DNA of 64,000 nt from Paenibacillus_L residui (GTDB lineage Bacteria > Bacillota > Bacilli > Paenibacillales > NBRC-103111): NCBI RefSeq assembly GCF_042677205.1, contig NZ_JBHTIU010000028.1, positions 1-64,000 on the forward strand, in the 5' to 3' direction. Shown one piece after another: positions 53,431 to 62,739 of the stretch (positions are counted from its first letter, which is position 1; every line of letters starts with the position of its first letter). A model generated the notes under the pieces. It did not search any database. It had not been told where the DNA came from and was given only the letters and a program-made list of their open reading frames with translations. The position numbers and the translations under genes are program-made.

Positions 53431-54231
53431 TTACTCCGCTTTTGTTGTAATATCTTCTCCATAGTATTTTATCGAAAGCTCCTTCAAAGTTCCGTCTTCT
53501 CTTAATTTCTTGATCTCTGCGTTGATTTGCTCGATCAAAGCGTTATTCTCATCCTTCTTTACAAAAGGAAATCCAATATCTTCATAATGGAACGGATCGC
53601 CGACGAACTTCAAAGGCAGGTTATTTTTCTTGATTTCAGCCAGCAGAGAAGCTTTGGCATTGACATAGCCGTCTACCCGTTTGTTCAGGACATCATTTTG
53701 GGCACCGTCACGATTTTCATAGGTACGAACATCGATTTCCCCGTTCACATCAAATTTTTGCAGGTTTTTAACGTTTTGCGAGCCCAAGACGCCGGATACG
53801 GTTTTGCCCTTCAGATCATCCAGCGAATTAATGTTGTCGTTGTCTTGATGCGTTACGATCGTAATTCCGGCGAAAGAATAGGCATCGGTGAAGGCATATT
53901 TTTCTTTCCGTTCACTTGTAACCGCGACTGCATTGGCAATGGTATCGATTTTACCGGTTTCCAATTGACCCAATAATCCGCTGAAATCGGAATTTGTCCA
54001 TTTAACGGTATAACCGAGATTGTCCGCTATCTTCTCAATGACTTCCACATCAAAGCCGACCAGCTTGTCCCCTTCTTTATAGCTGTTGGGATAGGACTGT
54101 CCGGTTGCACCCACGCGAAGGACCTTCTCCCCTCCGCTGTTCCCCGAGCTTCCGGAGTTCGAGCCCGAGCATGCGGTCGCCAGCAAGCTTATTACTAATA
54201 ATGAAAGCAAAACCGAATAAAATTTTCTCAT
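53431..54231 (-). CDS. Amino-acid-binding lipoprotein of ABC importer (YxeM/TcyK-like)
   Basis: The 266-residue lipoprotein has a signal peptide with lipobox LATAC, then an SBP_bac_3 domain (LVGFDVEVIEKIADNLGYTV, IDTIANAVAVTSERKEKYAF, VSGVLGSQNVKNLQK, VDGYVNAKASLL). These bind cystine-like or modified sulfur amino acids in the closest operons known (tcy, yxe). AAGGGGAAG fixes ATG 54231. A gap of 134 bases with a GCCGGA/TCCGGC stem separates it from the acetyltransferase gene. Confidence 0.9.
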   Translation of the reverse strand: MRKFYSVLLSLLVISLLATACSGSNSGSSGNSGGEKVLRVGATGQSYPNSYKEGDKLVGFDVEVIEKIADNLGYTVKWTNSDFSGLLGQLETGKIDTIANAVAVTSERKEKYAFTDAYSFAGITIVTHQDNDNINSLDDLKGKTVSGVLGSQNVKNLQKFDVNGEIDVRTYENRDGAQNDVLNKRVDGYVNAKASLLAEIKKNNLPLKFVGDPFHYEDIGFPFVKKDENNALIEQINAEIKKLREDGTLKELSIKYYGEDITTKAE

Positions 54232-54365
54232 GTAGGACTTCCCCTTTTTATCGTGTAATTTCAATCATGAAGCTATTAGCTGCCGGAAATGACGGGGCAC
54301 TCCGGCTTGTTATTTATTTAACCACATTAAACATTGATGCTATTAAATAAAATAATCATTCCCTG

Positions 54366-54875
54366 TTAATTTCTGTCTTCCGGATTAACCTTTATAAAAT
54401 CTTTCTTCATGTATATCGTTATATGACCGCGCCCCAGATCCTTCGATCCTTGAATTTCATAATGGCGCCGCTTATACATCTCAATCAGCCAAGGATGACG
54501 GTCTGCCGTGCCCAGTGAAACGGCCGGGGACTTCAATGTATCCCGGATTATCACTTCTTCGCACCAGGTGATCATTTCGCGGCCGACCCCTTTGCGCCCG
54601 ACATCCGGATCGCTGGCGAACCACCAAAGATGGGGTACGCCGAAAGGACCAGGCGACGGTCCCCACGGCATTCTCGCCGAGATGGTTGAGACAATTTTCC
54701 CGTCCTCCTCCATAACGAAACACATATTCTCGCGGATGTTCTTCCTGACCAAATCCAGATCAGCCGTAGCCGCGGCGAAGTTAATGCCAAGCTGGCGAAT
54801 CGGCTCGTAAGCGCGCAAGGTCAGTTCCAAGAGAGCAGGCGCATCCTCCTGGGCCGCCATTCGGAAATCAGCCAT
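54366..54875 (-). CDS. GNAT N-acetyltransferase (YxeL/SnaA-like)
   Basis: The 169-residue GNAT protein has RMAAQEDAPALLELTLRAYE, SDPDVGRKGVGREMITWCEE (acetyl-CoA loop) and SLGTADRHPWLIEMYKRRHY. In the B. subtilis yxe and ytm operons similar acetyltransferases N-acetylate S-modified cysteines before cleavage. Its start overlaps the lyase stop, with GGAGG provided inside the lyase end. Substrate assignment here rests on context. Confidence 0.87.
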   Translation of the reverse strand: MADFRMAAQEDAPALLELTLRAYEPIRQLGINFAAATADLDLVRKNIRENMCFVMEEDGKIVSTISARMPWGPSPGPFGVPHLWWFASDPDVGRKGVGREMITWCEEVIIRDTLKSPAVSLGTADRHPWLIEMYKRRHYEIQGSKDLGRGHITIYMKKDFIKVNPEDRN

Positions 54876-56250
54876 GCTGTTCCTCCTCCTTAAGCCAGCC
54901 TGATGCTTCGGCCGCCGCCAGCACCCGATCTACCGTCTGCGGGGCGGAGCCCAGGTAGGTGGAAGGATCGAGGAGCTTCTCCAGCTCTTCCTGGCTGACG
55001 GCTTCCCGGATTCGAGGATCGTCCAGCAGCACCTCGCGGAACGGAATTCCTTCTTCCACGCTCTTCATACAGAGCTCATAGATAACCTCATGGGCGGTCT
55101 GCTTGCCCAACGGCTTCGCCAGAGCAAACATCACGCGCTCAGAAAGGAGGAGTCCGCCGAGCTGGTTCAAATTCCGCAGCATGTTCTCCGGCTTCACGAC
55201 CAGTCCGGCGAGGATAGCCTTGGCGGAAGCCAATTGTGCGGCAAGGTAGATGCAGCTTTCCGGCAGTGCGATCCACTCCCCGCGCCAGGACATCGCATCG
55301 CGCTCGTGCTCGACAATCATCGATTCCTGAACAAGAGCAACATTGTAGCGGATCGGCTTGGTGAGGCTGGCGAGCCCTTCCAGCGCCGCCGGATTCCGCT
55401 TGTGCGGCATCGTCGATGAGCCGATTTTGCCGGAGGTGAACGGCTCTTCCACCTCATCCAGCTCCGTGCGCATTAAATTGTAAAATTCGTTCGCCATTTT
55501 ACCTAGGGTGCCGCTGATCATTCCTAACAGACCGGCATACTCGGCCGAGCGGTCCCGCGACGAATGCCAGCAGATATTGGGTGCTTGCAGTCCCAGCCGC
55601 TCCATCGTCCGGCGTTCCACTTCCGGTCCCAGCGGGCCGAACGAAGCGTAGGTCCCTACACCGCCTCCCAAAACGCCGGCGAATACCCGGGATTCCGCTT
55701 CGCGCAGCCGATCCAGATGACGGATCATCTCATCGAGTACGACCGCGACTTTGAAGCCGAAGGTAGTCGGAAGTCCCTGCATGCCATGAGAGCGCCCGGC
55801 AATCGGAGTTGTTCTATGCTCTTGGGCCAGCCTGGCCAGCTCGCGGGCTACGGCCCGAACATCGCGCACGATGATTTGATGGGCTTCCTTAAGCTGCAGC
55901 ATCATCCCCGTATCCACGATATCCTGCGTAGTTGCGCCGTAATGGACCCACTCACCGTGCTCGGGCCCGCAGAGCTTCTGCAGCGCCTTCAGAGTAGGCA
56001 TTAAGGAATGCTTGACCTTCAGTACTTCCTGCGCAATTTCAGGAATATTCATGAGCTCTGCTTTCGCCTTGGAAGCAATCGTTTGCGCCGCTTCAGCCGG
56101 GATAAGCCCAACCTCCGCTTCCGCAAGCGCCAGGGCCGCTTCAACGTCCAGGTGCTTCTGCAGGCGGTTATCGTCAGACCAGACCTCGCGCATTTCCGCG
56201 GTGCCGAAATTATTTTGAAGCATGAACATATCGATTACATGTGATGGCAT
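54868..56250 (-). CDS. Argininosuccinate/adenylosuccinate lyase superfamily protein, candidate S-(2-succino)cysteine lyase
   Basis: The 460-residue protein has the three conserved regions of fumarate-releasing lyases: YGATTQDI (104-111), GRSHGMQ with H155, and the signature SSTMPHKRNP (278-287) with the flexible catalytic serine loop. It resembles PurB/cycloisomerase members but is not next to purine genes. Set among an acetyltransferase, an M20 deacylase and an amino-acid importer, it probably cleaves a succinyl-thioether such as (N-acetyl-)S-(2-succino)cysteine into a thiol and fumarate. GGGAGG 9 bases upstream fixes ATG 56250; a longer frame upstream is rejected. Confidence 0.8.
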   Translation of the reverse strand: MPSHVIDMFMLQNNFGTAEMREVWSDDNRLQKHLDVEAALALAEAEVGLIPAEAAQTIASKAKAELMNIPEIAQEVLKVKHSLMPTLKALQKLCGPEHGEWVHYGATTQDIVDTGMMLQLKEAHQIIVRDVRAVARELARLAQEHRTTPIAGRSHGMQGLPTTFGFKVAVVLDEMIRHLDRLREAESRVFAGVLGGGVGTYASFGPLGPEVERRTMERLGLQAPNICWHSSRDRSAEYAGLLGMISGTLGKMANEFYNLMRTELDEVEEPFTSGKIGSSTMPHKRNPAALEGLASLTKPIRYNVALVQESMIVEHERDAMSWRGEWIALPESCIYLAAQLASAKAILAGLVVKPENMLRNLNQLGGLLLSERVMFALAKPLGKQTAHEVIYELCMKSVEEGIPFREVLLDDPRIREAVSQEELEKLLDPSTYLGSAPQTVDRVLAAAEASGWLKEEEQHG

Positions 56251-56453
56251 ATTAGCTTTCCTCCCAGATGTCAGGTAAATTCTATGAAATCCGTTACAGG
56301 CCCGGCACTCCTGGGCCTGTCCGAAGATGATGAAAAGTATTATCAAAGGATTTCGGGGGCTGCCGTTAGATCGGCCCCTTATTTCCCGAATGACGCAGAA
56401 TAAACAGACGCACGTCTCCTCCGTGAATCGGCAGTCTTGCCGGGCAGTTGCAA

Positions 56454-57620
56454 TTATCCGAGCAATTTCAGCGCGCAAACCGCCGCTTCCGCAAACAATG
56501 CCGCACTGATGGAAATCGCTTCTTCATTTAAAGTGAACCGCGGATGATGCCACTGCTCCGTCCCACCGGTTCCCATCCAAATGAAGCAACCCGGCAGCCG
56601 TTCCTGATACAGTGCGAAATCTTCGCCTCCCATCGTAGGTACGGCCTCCACCACGTTAAGCCCTTGTGCTGCCGCCGCTGTATTCATGATTTCGGCCATT
56701 TTCGGATCATTGTTTACCGCAGGCAGCATCGAAGTCCAATTCAATTGCGCTTCTGCCCCATATCCGGCCGCGACATTCTCGACCACCCGTTTCATATGGC
56801 CTGGAATGCTCCCTCTGGCCTCCGGCTGGAATGTCCTCACGGTCCCTTCCAGAACTCCTCTGTCCGGGATGACGTTCCAGGAGGATCCGGCTTCGAGCCG
56901 GCATATACTGACAACCGCTGAGTGATGCGGGCTGATATTGCGGCTTATCAACGTTTGCAGCGCCGTAACTATGGCACTGCTCACCACGATCGGGTCGACG
57001 GCGGCTTCGGGAATTCCCGCATGGCCTCCTCTGCCCGTGACGTTGATTTCGAAGCGGTCTACAGACGCCATCAGAGGACCCGTTCGTATGCCGACGGTTC
57101 CGACGGGCAGCTCCGGTTTGTTATGCATCCCGAAGACGGCGGAGACTCCTTCCAAGGCTCCCGCTTCAATGACCGCACGGGCGCCTACCGCCTGCTCTTC
57201 CGCCGGCTGGAACAGAATGCGTACGGTTCCGTGAAGCTCGCCGGCATTAGCCTGAAGCAGCTTCGCCGCTCCAATCATCGATGCTGTATGGAAGTCGTGG
57301 CCGCACGCATGCATCCTCCCGGGGATCGTCGAAGCGTACGGCAGACCTGTATCCTCCGTCACAGGCAGAGCATCGATATCGGCGCGAAGCATAATCGTCG
57401 GTCCGGGATGCGCCCCCTTCACTTCGGCCAGTACGCCGGTCGGTAAACCAAGGTCTAGCAGATGAATCCCAGCTTCCGTCAGCCAGGACCGAAGCCGTTT
57501 AGTTGTCTCGTACTCCTCATTGGAAAGTTCGGGAAATTGATGTAACTCCCTCCGCATCGCTACAAGCTCAGGCTGAAGCCTTTCAGCTTGCTCACGGAAA
57601 GAGGATGATAATGTAGTCAT
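56454..57620 (-). CDS. M20 family amidohydrolase (YxeP/SndA-like N-acyl-amino-acid deacylase)
   Basis: The 388-residue peptidase M20D/hippurate hydrolase-type protein has metal ligands in MHACGHDFHT, the EE pair in QPAEEQAVGA, GMHNKP and TMGGEDFALY, with a lid domain from about 185 to 300. Homologues YxeP and YtnL remove the acetyl group from N-acetyl-cysteine compounds. AAAGGGG 9 bases before ATG 57620 decides the start. It is the first gene of the cluster; 203 bases with a stem-loop (ACAGGCCC/GGGCCTGT, 56301-56325) separate it from the lyase gene. Confidence 0.9.
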   Translation of the reverse strand: MTTLSSSFREQAERLQPELVAMRRELHQFPELSNEEYETTKRLRSWLTEAGIHLLDLGLPTGVLAEVKGAHPGPTIMLRADIDALPVTEDTGLPYASTIPGRMHACGHDFHTASMIGAAKLLQANAGELHGTVRILFQPAEEQAVGARAVIEAGALEGVSAVFGMHNKPELPVGTVGIRTGPLMASVDRFEINVTGRGGHAGIPEAAVDPIVVSSAIVTALQTLISRNISPHHSAVVSICRLEAGSSWNVIPDRGVLEGTVRTFQPEARGSIPGHMKRVVENVAAGYGAEAQLNWTSMLPAVNNDPKMAEIMNTAAAAQGLNVVEAVPTMGGEDFALYQERLPGCFIWMGTGGTEQWHHPRFTLNEEAISISAALFAEAAVCALKLLG

Positions 57621-57647
57621 TGAGCATATCCCCTTTATTGCTGCTAT

Positions 57648-57660
57648 AATAGAATCTATT
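57648..57660. promoter_or_regulatory. Palindrome in the leader of the M20-lyase cluster
   Basis: AATAGAATCTATT, a perfect palindrome around one base, repeats the TAGA/TCTA core of the operator at 57791. It lies 28 bases before the first gene. Confidence 0.5.
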
Positions 57661-57790
57661 GGTAAAGTCATTCATCCTGGTCTTCGGACGATTCGCTGCT
57701 TAATCGGAACTAAAAGAACGGGTAACTACAATAAAAATATGATATAGCAGCATGAACGAATATATCATATAGGATTAGTATGAATTAACG

Positions 57791-57822
57791 TAGATTCTAT
57801 AGTAGAACCTACTCCTTGTCAA
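57791..57822 (-). promoter_or_regulatory. Strong promoter overlapped by a palindromic operator (M20-lyase cluster)
   Basis: On the minus strand TTGACA (57817-57822), 17 bases, TAGAAT (57794-57799): a near-consensus promoter. An inverted repeat, TAGATTCTA and TAGAACCTA separated by TAG (57791-57811, 8 of 9 arm bases pair), covers the -10 and half of the spacer, the classic place for a repressor. The predicted leader is about 165 bases long and contains a second related palindrome. Confidence 0.75.
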
Positions 57823-58024
57823 TCCAAAATTAATATTTTGTAGATTATTGCTGCAACGGCTATCTTTAACTACATTTATATTAGGCCATCAATTTTTAGT
57901 ATGGAATAAGCAAGATAATGTGTAGATGCCGATATATTAGAAAGAGAAATAGGAGATTCTCTTGACGGGCTCGAAAAAGGCTGATATATATTCAACAATA
58001 ACCTCTGTACGAGGGGGCTGAGCC

Positions 58025-58857
58025 ATGGTGGATCAAATTAAACCTAAGTATTTCATAGGCGAGGTTTCGTTCTCGATTCAATACATGCATAGAACGGGCC
58101 CCAACCGTATGCCCCGGCCGCATGAGCATCCTTGCTTTGAGCTGTATTACCTATTGAATGGCGAACGAATTTACTTTATAGACGGCAACGTGTACTCCGT
58201 TAAGAAGGGAGACATGATGATTATTCATCCGCATGATCTCCATTCCACAGCCAGCTCTTCGAACGTGTCCTAATCAATTTTACGCAGGAATTTATTGAGG
58301 AAGGAGATTTCCATTTGGCAAAAATATTGCAAAATGGCAAATCGGGACTCCTGCGAATTCCCGAGAAGGAGCAGCCGGAAATTGAAAGCATCCTGTATAA
58401 AATGCTGGACGAATGCGAGAAACAGGAAGATCACTACATTTCATACGTACGTTCATTGTTGAACGAGCTGCTCATCCGTTTGCATCGAATTCATTGGCTG
58501 CTGCAGCCCGAGGAAGTACAGGTATATGAACACCCGATGCATCATCGGGTGTCGGAAATCGCTCAATATATCAATGAGAATTACTATAAGAAAATTACAC
58601 TGGAGCAAGTAGCCAAACAATTTTACATAAGCCCTTCCTATCTGAGTCGTATATTCAAACGTTTGACCGGCTTCCACTTTCGCGAGTACATCCAAGTCGT
58701 ACGCATTCGTGAAGCGCAGAAAAGATTGGTCAACAGCACAGATTCCGTTCAGTTCATTTCGGAGCAAACCGGCTTTGAACATATTGCCCACTTCAACAAA
58801 ATATTCAAAAAAATGTGCGGAACTACTCCGCTGCGCTACCGCAAGAACAATGTATGA
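58025..58857 (+). pseudogene. AraC family regulator with -1 frameshift
   Basis: The first frame (58025-58273) gives an AraC cupin domain (RPHEHPCFELYYLLNGERIY...VYSVKKGDMMIIHPHDLHST) and stops at 58273. The second frame carries on with FERVLINFTQEFIEEGDFH and the complete C-terminal double helix-turn-helix (AKQFYISPSYLSRIFKRLTG...TGFEHIAHFNKIFKKMCGTT). A net loss of one base near 58245-58255 separates them. GAGGGGG precedes the ATG. It is divergent from the M20-lyase cluster and convergent with GH43; it more likely once controlled the glycosidases. Confidence 0.8.
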
Positions 58858-58893
58858 TCGGCTTACAAACTTAGCTGCTCCTCAACCGAATAA

Positions 58894-60474
58894 CTAAAAC
58901 CGATCGAGATAATTGCCGACCCGAAACCAATCCGCATCGACATAACCGCGCCGATCCTTGGATGATTGCGATACGGCAAACAAACCGACTTTAGCGCCTA
59001 CCCAGTGCCCTTTAACCGCCTGAAACCCGGGCACATCGATCCAATTCGCTTCATTATCATCCTGGCTGTAGGCAAACCTGCAATGCGCCCCTTCATCTAC
59101 ATTTACGGATAGCACGATCTCATCAGAATGCAGCTCCGTACGCCACTTTATTTGTTCTTCATCCGCATTCCCTTCAACATACAGTAGTATAAGACCCGTT
59201 CCATCTTGACGGGCTTGAACACCCAGGTACGCAAAATGGTATCCGAATACGATCAGACCTGCCCTCTCGCCCGGCTCTATTGCACGGCAGTCCAGCTTGG
59301 CTGACGCATGGAATGAAGGGGCCGGAAACTTCTGCATTAATAAGTTAGGAGATCCATACATATTCTCGGCACTTTCCGGCTGTGGCTGCGCAAACAGCCT
59401 CAGATGGCTTGCTCTATCGGTTAAGGAATACCAGTCGCTTTTCGGATTCGCCTGCCACTGCCATTGCAAACCCAATTCCGGTTTATCAAACTCATCGGAA
59501 TCAGCAGGCACCTCTATCGGGCAGACCTTGCCGACATCAGGCTTTGTATACCGTAATACAGGCTCGCCGATGCCGTCTTCATTCCGGTTCTGTCCCATAA
59601 GCGGCCAATCATCGATCCATTCTACAGGCTGCAGATGTACGATTCGTCCATAAGCGCCTTTATCCTGAAAGTGTATAAACCATGATTCACCTGAAGCGAG
59701 CTCAACCCAGCCTCCTTGATGGGGCCCGTTAACCGGCGAAGTCCCTTGATGCAGCACAATCTTATCCTCATAAGGTCCATTGACGGCTTTCGAGCGAAGA
59801 ACCGTCTGCCAGCCGGTCGCAACTCCGCCGGCCGGTGCGAAGATATAGTAATAACCGTTGCGTTTATACATTTTCGGACCTTCCAGCGTTGGATGATGCA
59901 CCGTACCGTTATAAATAATTTGCCCCTCGCCCAACAGCTTAGTGCCGTCCGGAGACATGGGACACAGCCTCAGTATATGTTTGATTCCGGCGCGGCTTCT
60001 GGCATAAGCGTGGACGAGATAGGCTCCGCCATCTTCATCCCAGAAGGGACAAGGATCTATCAGACCTTTGCCTTCCTGAACAAGATGGGGCGGAGTCCAT
60101 TCACCGGCGGGGTCTGAAGCCGTGCTCATCCAGATGCCGGTGTCAGGATCGCCGTAGAACACCCAAAACTTATGGTCGTGATAACGGATTGCCGGTGCCC
60201 ATACACCATTGCCGTGCTGTGGTTGGTCATATCCCGGAAGATCCATATGTTTAATGACATGATTGATTAATTTCCAGTTAATTAAATCCTTGGAATGTAG
60301 AATCGGAAGACCCGGAATATGCCCGAAGCTGGATGCCGTCATGTAGAAATTTTCACCTACTCTGATCACATCGGGATCGGAATAGTCCGCATGCAGGATT
60401 GGATTGATAAACGTTCCGTCTCCCTGGTCTGAAATCCAAGCCTTGCGATGCCCTTGACTTACATGGTTACTCAT
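58894..60474 (-). CDS. Glycoside hydrolase family 43 (beta-xylosidase/arabinofuranosidase type)
   Basis: The 526-residue intracellular enzyme has a five-bladed propeller with the base Asp in NPILHADYSDPDVIRVG, the pKa-modulating Asp in GLIDPCPFWDEDG and the acid Glu in HHPTLEGPKMYKRNG, then a C-terminal beta-sandwich (about 330-520) as in GH43_12 XynB-like enzymes. It releases arabinose or xylose from oligosaccharides. ATG 60474 with GGAGTG 9 bases upstream overlaps the GH105 stop, so both are co-translated. Confidence 0.9.
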   Translation of the reverse strand: MSNHVSQGHRKAWISDQGDGTFINPILHADYSDPDVIRVGENFYMTASSFGHIPGLPILHSKDLINWKLINHVIKHMDLPGYDQPQHGNGVWAPAIRYHDHKFWVFYGDPDTGIWMSTASDPAGEWTPPHLVQEGKGLIDPCPFWDEDGGAYLVHAYARSRAGIKHILRLCPMSPDGTKLLGEGQIIYNGTVHHPTLEGPKMYKRNGYYYIFAPAGGVATGWQTVLRSKAVNGPYEDKIVLHQGTSPVNGPHQGGWVELASGESWFIHFQDKGAYGRIVHLQPVEWIDDWPLMGQNRNEDGIGEPVLRYTKPDVGKVCPIEVPADSDEFDKPELGLQWQWQANPKSDWYSLTDRASHLRLFAQPQPESAENMYGSPNLLMQKFPAPSFHASAKLDCRAIEPGERAGLIVFGYHFAYLGVQARQDGTGLILLYVEGNADEEQIKWRTELHSDEIVLSVNVDEGAHCRFAYSQDDNEANWIDVPGFQAVKGHWVGAKVGLFAVSQSSKDRRGYVDADWFRVGNYLDRF

Positions 60475-61597
60475 GCCGGTCACTCCTGTTCCCTAATTCT
60501 TGCAGACGCTCAATCTCTAAACTGGCAAGGATGAAGGGGGCAACTCCAATATGTATATCGGACACCCTTTTTTCCCTAATGTAATAGCCATATGAACCAT
60601 CCCGGTCAAGACTTAGTCCCGCGCCATGACAAATATTATGCAAATGAACTCCTTCGCTATCTTCTTCCACATAACGTTCAATTAGTCCGTTGTATGCTTG
60701 CAGTGCTTTCCGGCGGGCGGGGTTTTCGAGATATTGAAGACGCGCCCCCTTCGCCAGAGCGTATATAAACATGCCGGAACCGGAGGTCTCCAGGTAGTTT
60801 CCTTCCCGGAAGCCTTGATCCATAACCTGAAACCACAAACCGCTCTGTTCCTCCTGAACGCGATAAAGAGCGCTGCACATTCGTTCAAAGATACCGATGA
60901 TCGTCCCCCTCTTCGGATGATCGATCGGGAAAAACTCCAAGCTATCTACCAAGGCCATCGCATACCAACCCAGCGCGCGGCTCCAGAAGTTCGCGGAGCA
61001 GCCCGTTTGCGGATTCGCCCAAACTTGTTCCCTGGCTTCATCCCACCCGTGGTAAAGCAAGCCTGTATACGGATCGCGAGTTTTTTGTTCAACTAATAAT
61101 AGTTGATGAGCTACCTCGTCGAACAACTCGGGACGCTGGAAAACCTGAGCATATTGCGCCAAGAAGGGAGAGGACATATACAAGCCGTCAAGCCACATCT
61201 GGAAGGGGTACACTTTTTTGTGCCAGAATCCTCCTTCGGACGTCCTAGGGTGGCCGATCAATTGGGCAGCGAGCAAATGCGCAGCCTGTTCGTATCGCTG
61301 TTCGCCGCTGCGTTCCATAAGCAGGAAAAGATTTTTGCCTTGATTGATTTGATCAAGATTGTATTCTTCAAGCCTGTAACCGGTAATCCTTCCATCCTCC
61401 CGGATGAACAAGTCCATATGCCGCTTCATGAAATCGTAGCACTCTTCGTGCATATAGATTTCTCCTGTCCGCGCGATAGCCATTAGCATCATGCCGGGCA
61501 CATAAGCCCATCTTTTTTTCAGCTCTTCGTGCAAACCGTCATCGCCTGCTTGATTAATAATCGTTGCAGTTGTTTTTAGTGACCATGGTTGACTCAT
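60467..61597 (-). CDS. Glycoside hydrolase family 105 (unsaturated rhamnogalacturonyl hydrolase)
   Basis: The 376-residue (alpha/alpha)6-barrel protein has PGMMLMAIARTGEI, the catalytic Asp in FQMWLDGLYMSSPFLAQYA, WANPQTGCSANFWSRALGWYAMAL and ETSGSGMFIYALAKG, as in YteR/YesR. It removes the unsaturated uronic acid left by pectin lyases and has no signal peptide, so it works on imported oligosaccharides. GGGTGAGGA precedes the ATG. Paired with GH43 it suggests use of arabinan-decorated pectin. Confidence 0.92.
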   Translation of the reverse strand: MSQPWSLKTTATIINQAGDDGLHEELKKRWAYVPGMMLMAIARTGEIYMHEECYDFMKRHMDLFIREDGRITGYRLEEYNLDQINQGKNLFLLMERSGEQRYEQAAHLLAAQLIGHPRTSEGGFWHKKVYPFQMWLDGLYMSSPFLAQYAQVFQRPELFDEVAHQLLLVEQKTRDPYTGLLYHGWDEAREQVWANPQTGCSANFWSRALGWYAMALVDSLEFFPIDHPKRGTIIGIFERMCSALYRVQEEQSGLWFQVMDQGFREGNYLETSGSGMFIYALAKGARLQYLENPARRKALQAYNGLIERYVEEDSEGVHLHNICHGAGLSLDRDGSYGYYIREKRVSDIHIGVAPFILASLEIERLQELGNRSDRHE

Positions 61598-61941
61598 TTC
61601 CTCACCCCAGTTCAGATGATAAATACATATTTAAACTTCTAAGGGAAAGTTTAACATCATGAAAATGCAGCAGCTGACTCTCTACAACCTCCACTTTCTC
61701 ATTCCCGCTAACGGCATATAACGGCACGGCACTTATTAATACAGTAAATAAAACACCGGCTGGATTCTACGAATATTGATGTCTTTATTCCTCTTATTTT
61801 TGTCTCTGTTTGTCCTCTTTCCTTCTTACGTGGAAGCGTTTATCTCTTACGGGACGCTCAAGAAGACTTACCCCATTTAATGCAGACGACAAAAAATCCT
61901 GCATATCAATGCAGGATAATGCAGGATTCGATTTATAAATT

Positions 61942-62000
61942 AAGGATAAACGGCTATCGCCGTCCTTGGGACAGGCGCGTTTACCGATGAAATATGAGAA
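61942..62000. repeat. 59-bp repeat, copy 1
   Basis: Starts AAGGATAAACGGCTATCGCC and ends GAAATATGAGAA; it matches 62740-62798 at all but a few positions. It contains a stem AAGGA..CGGC/GCCG..TCCTT. A further ACTCC-TATC-GGAGT hairpin with T-run follows directly. Confidence 0.85.
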
Positions 62001-62114
62001 AAACTCCTATCGGAGTATTTCATGGATGAGCGACCGCGTTTAAAGGATGTTTTTATCGCCAAATAGAATTTAAAGTTTTTCAGGACGCAATAACTTATAA
62101 ACTCTGATTGTGGT

Positions 62115-62236
62115 AAAAAAAGCTACTAACGGAGCCTCTTCGAAGACGAATAACCCGGTTTTAAAGGTAGCTTTTTATGCCAATTAGAAAGTTTGTTCCA
62201 TTAATGCTTTAATGAACTTAAACTTTCTAATGTGGT
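62115..62236 (+). repeat. Dispersed intergenic repeat, copy B
   Basis: A 122-bp copy of the element also present at 49031-49154 (reverse) and 62835-62956. A second GCTCC-TAAC-GGAGC hairpin (62236-62258) follows directly, as if a further copy had begun and been cut. Confidence 0.85.
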
Positions 62237-62414
62237 AAAAAAAGCTCCTAACGGAGCCCTGAGGGAAAGCCACAAGTCGCATCCGGGTCGGTAAAGACAT
62301 CGGAAAGACGAGCAAAAATACATTAAAATTGTCCCTTTTTCCAAAAAGAAGGCGAAAGACGCTCAAATGTGCAGGTCTTTTCCACAAAATGGGGCCATTT
62401 CGCAAAAATCGCTC

Positions 62415-62560
62415 AAAAGACCTGCAGTTTTGCTCTAGAATCAGGTAGTGGCGACTTTTCTCCAAAAAGACGTGCATTATCGCTTTAGAATAGGGCACTC
62501 CACGTTTTTTTCCAAAAAAGACCTGCAGTTTTGCTTATCTTTTACACCATCCGGTGGACG
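62415..62560 (+). repeat. Degenerate tandem repeats of about 50 bp
   Basis: Units begin AAAAGACCTGCAGTTTTGCT (62415), AAAAGACGTGCATTATCGCT (62465) and AAAAGACCTGCAGTTTTGCT (62516). The complement of the core (GTGCAGGTCTTTT) occurs once upstream near 62368, so it can also pair. Function unknown. Confidence 0.7.
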
Positions 62561-62739
62561 ATCCGGGGTTTTCCAAAAAAGTTCACTATGAAACGAAAAA
62601 TTCCGGTCTAGCGGTGCTGAAAAATCGCAAACTGGATTTTGGGGCAGCCCCTTGATTGAAAGAAGAGCTATCCGCCAAAACTTTCGGTTTTAAATAAGGA
62701 ACTAAATAAGCTCTTGAAACTTATACTTTCTAAAATGGC

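Noticed and set aside
54868..56250. purB (housekeeping adenylosuccinate lyase)
   Set aside because: The motifs allow it, but no purine gene is near and the partners are sulfur-amino-acid-type genes; left as a testable alternative.
61831..61846. cre site upstream of GH105
   Set aside because: TGGAAGCGTTTATC has two mismatches at conserved positions.
62184..62498. 104-codon minus-strand frame
   Set aside because: It is made of intergenic repeat units and lacks a ribosome site.
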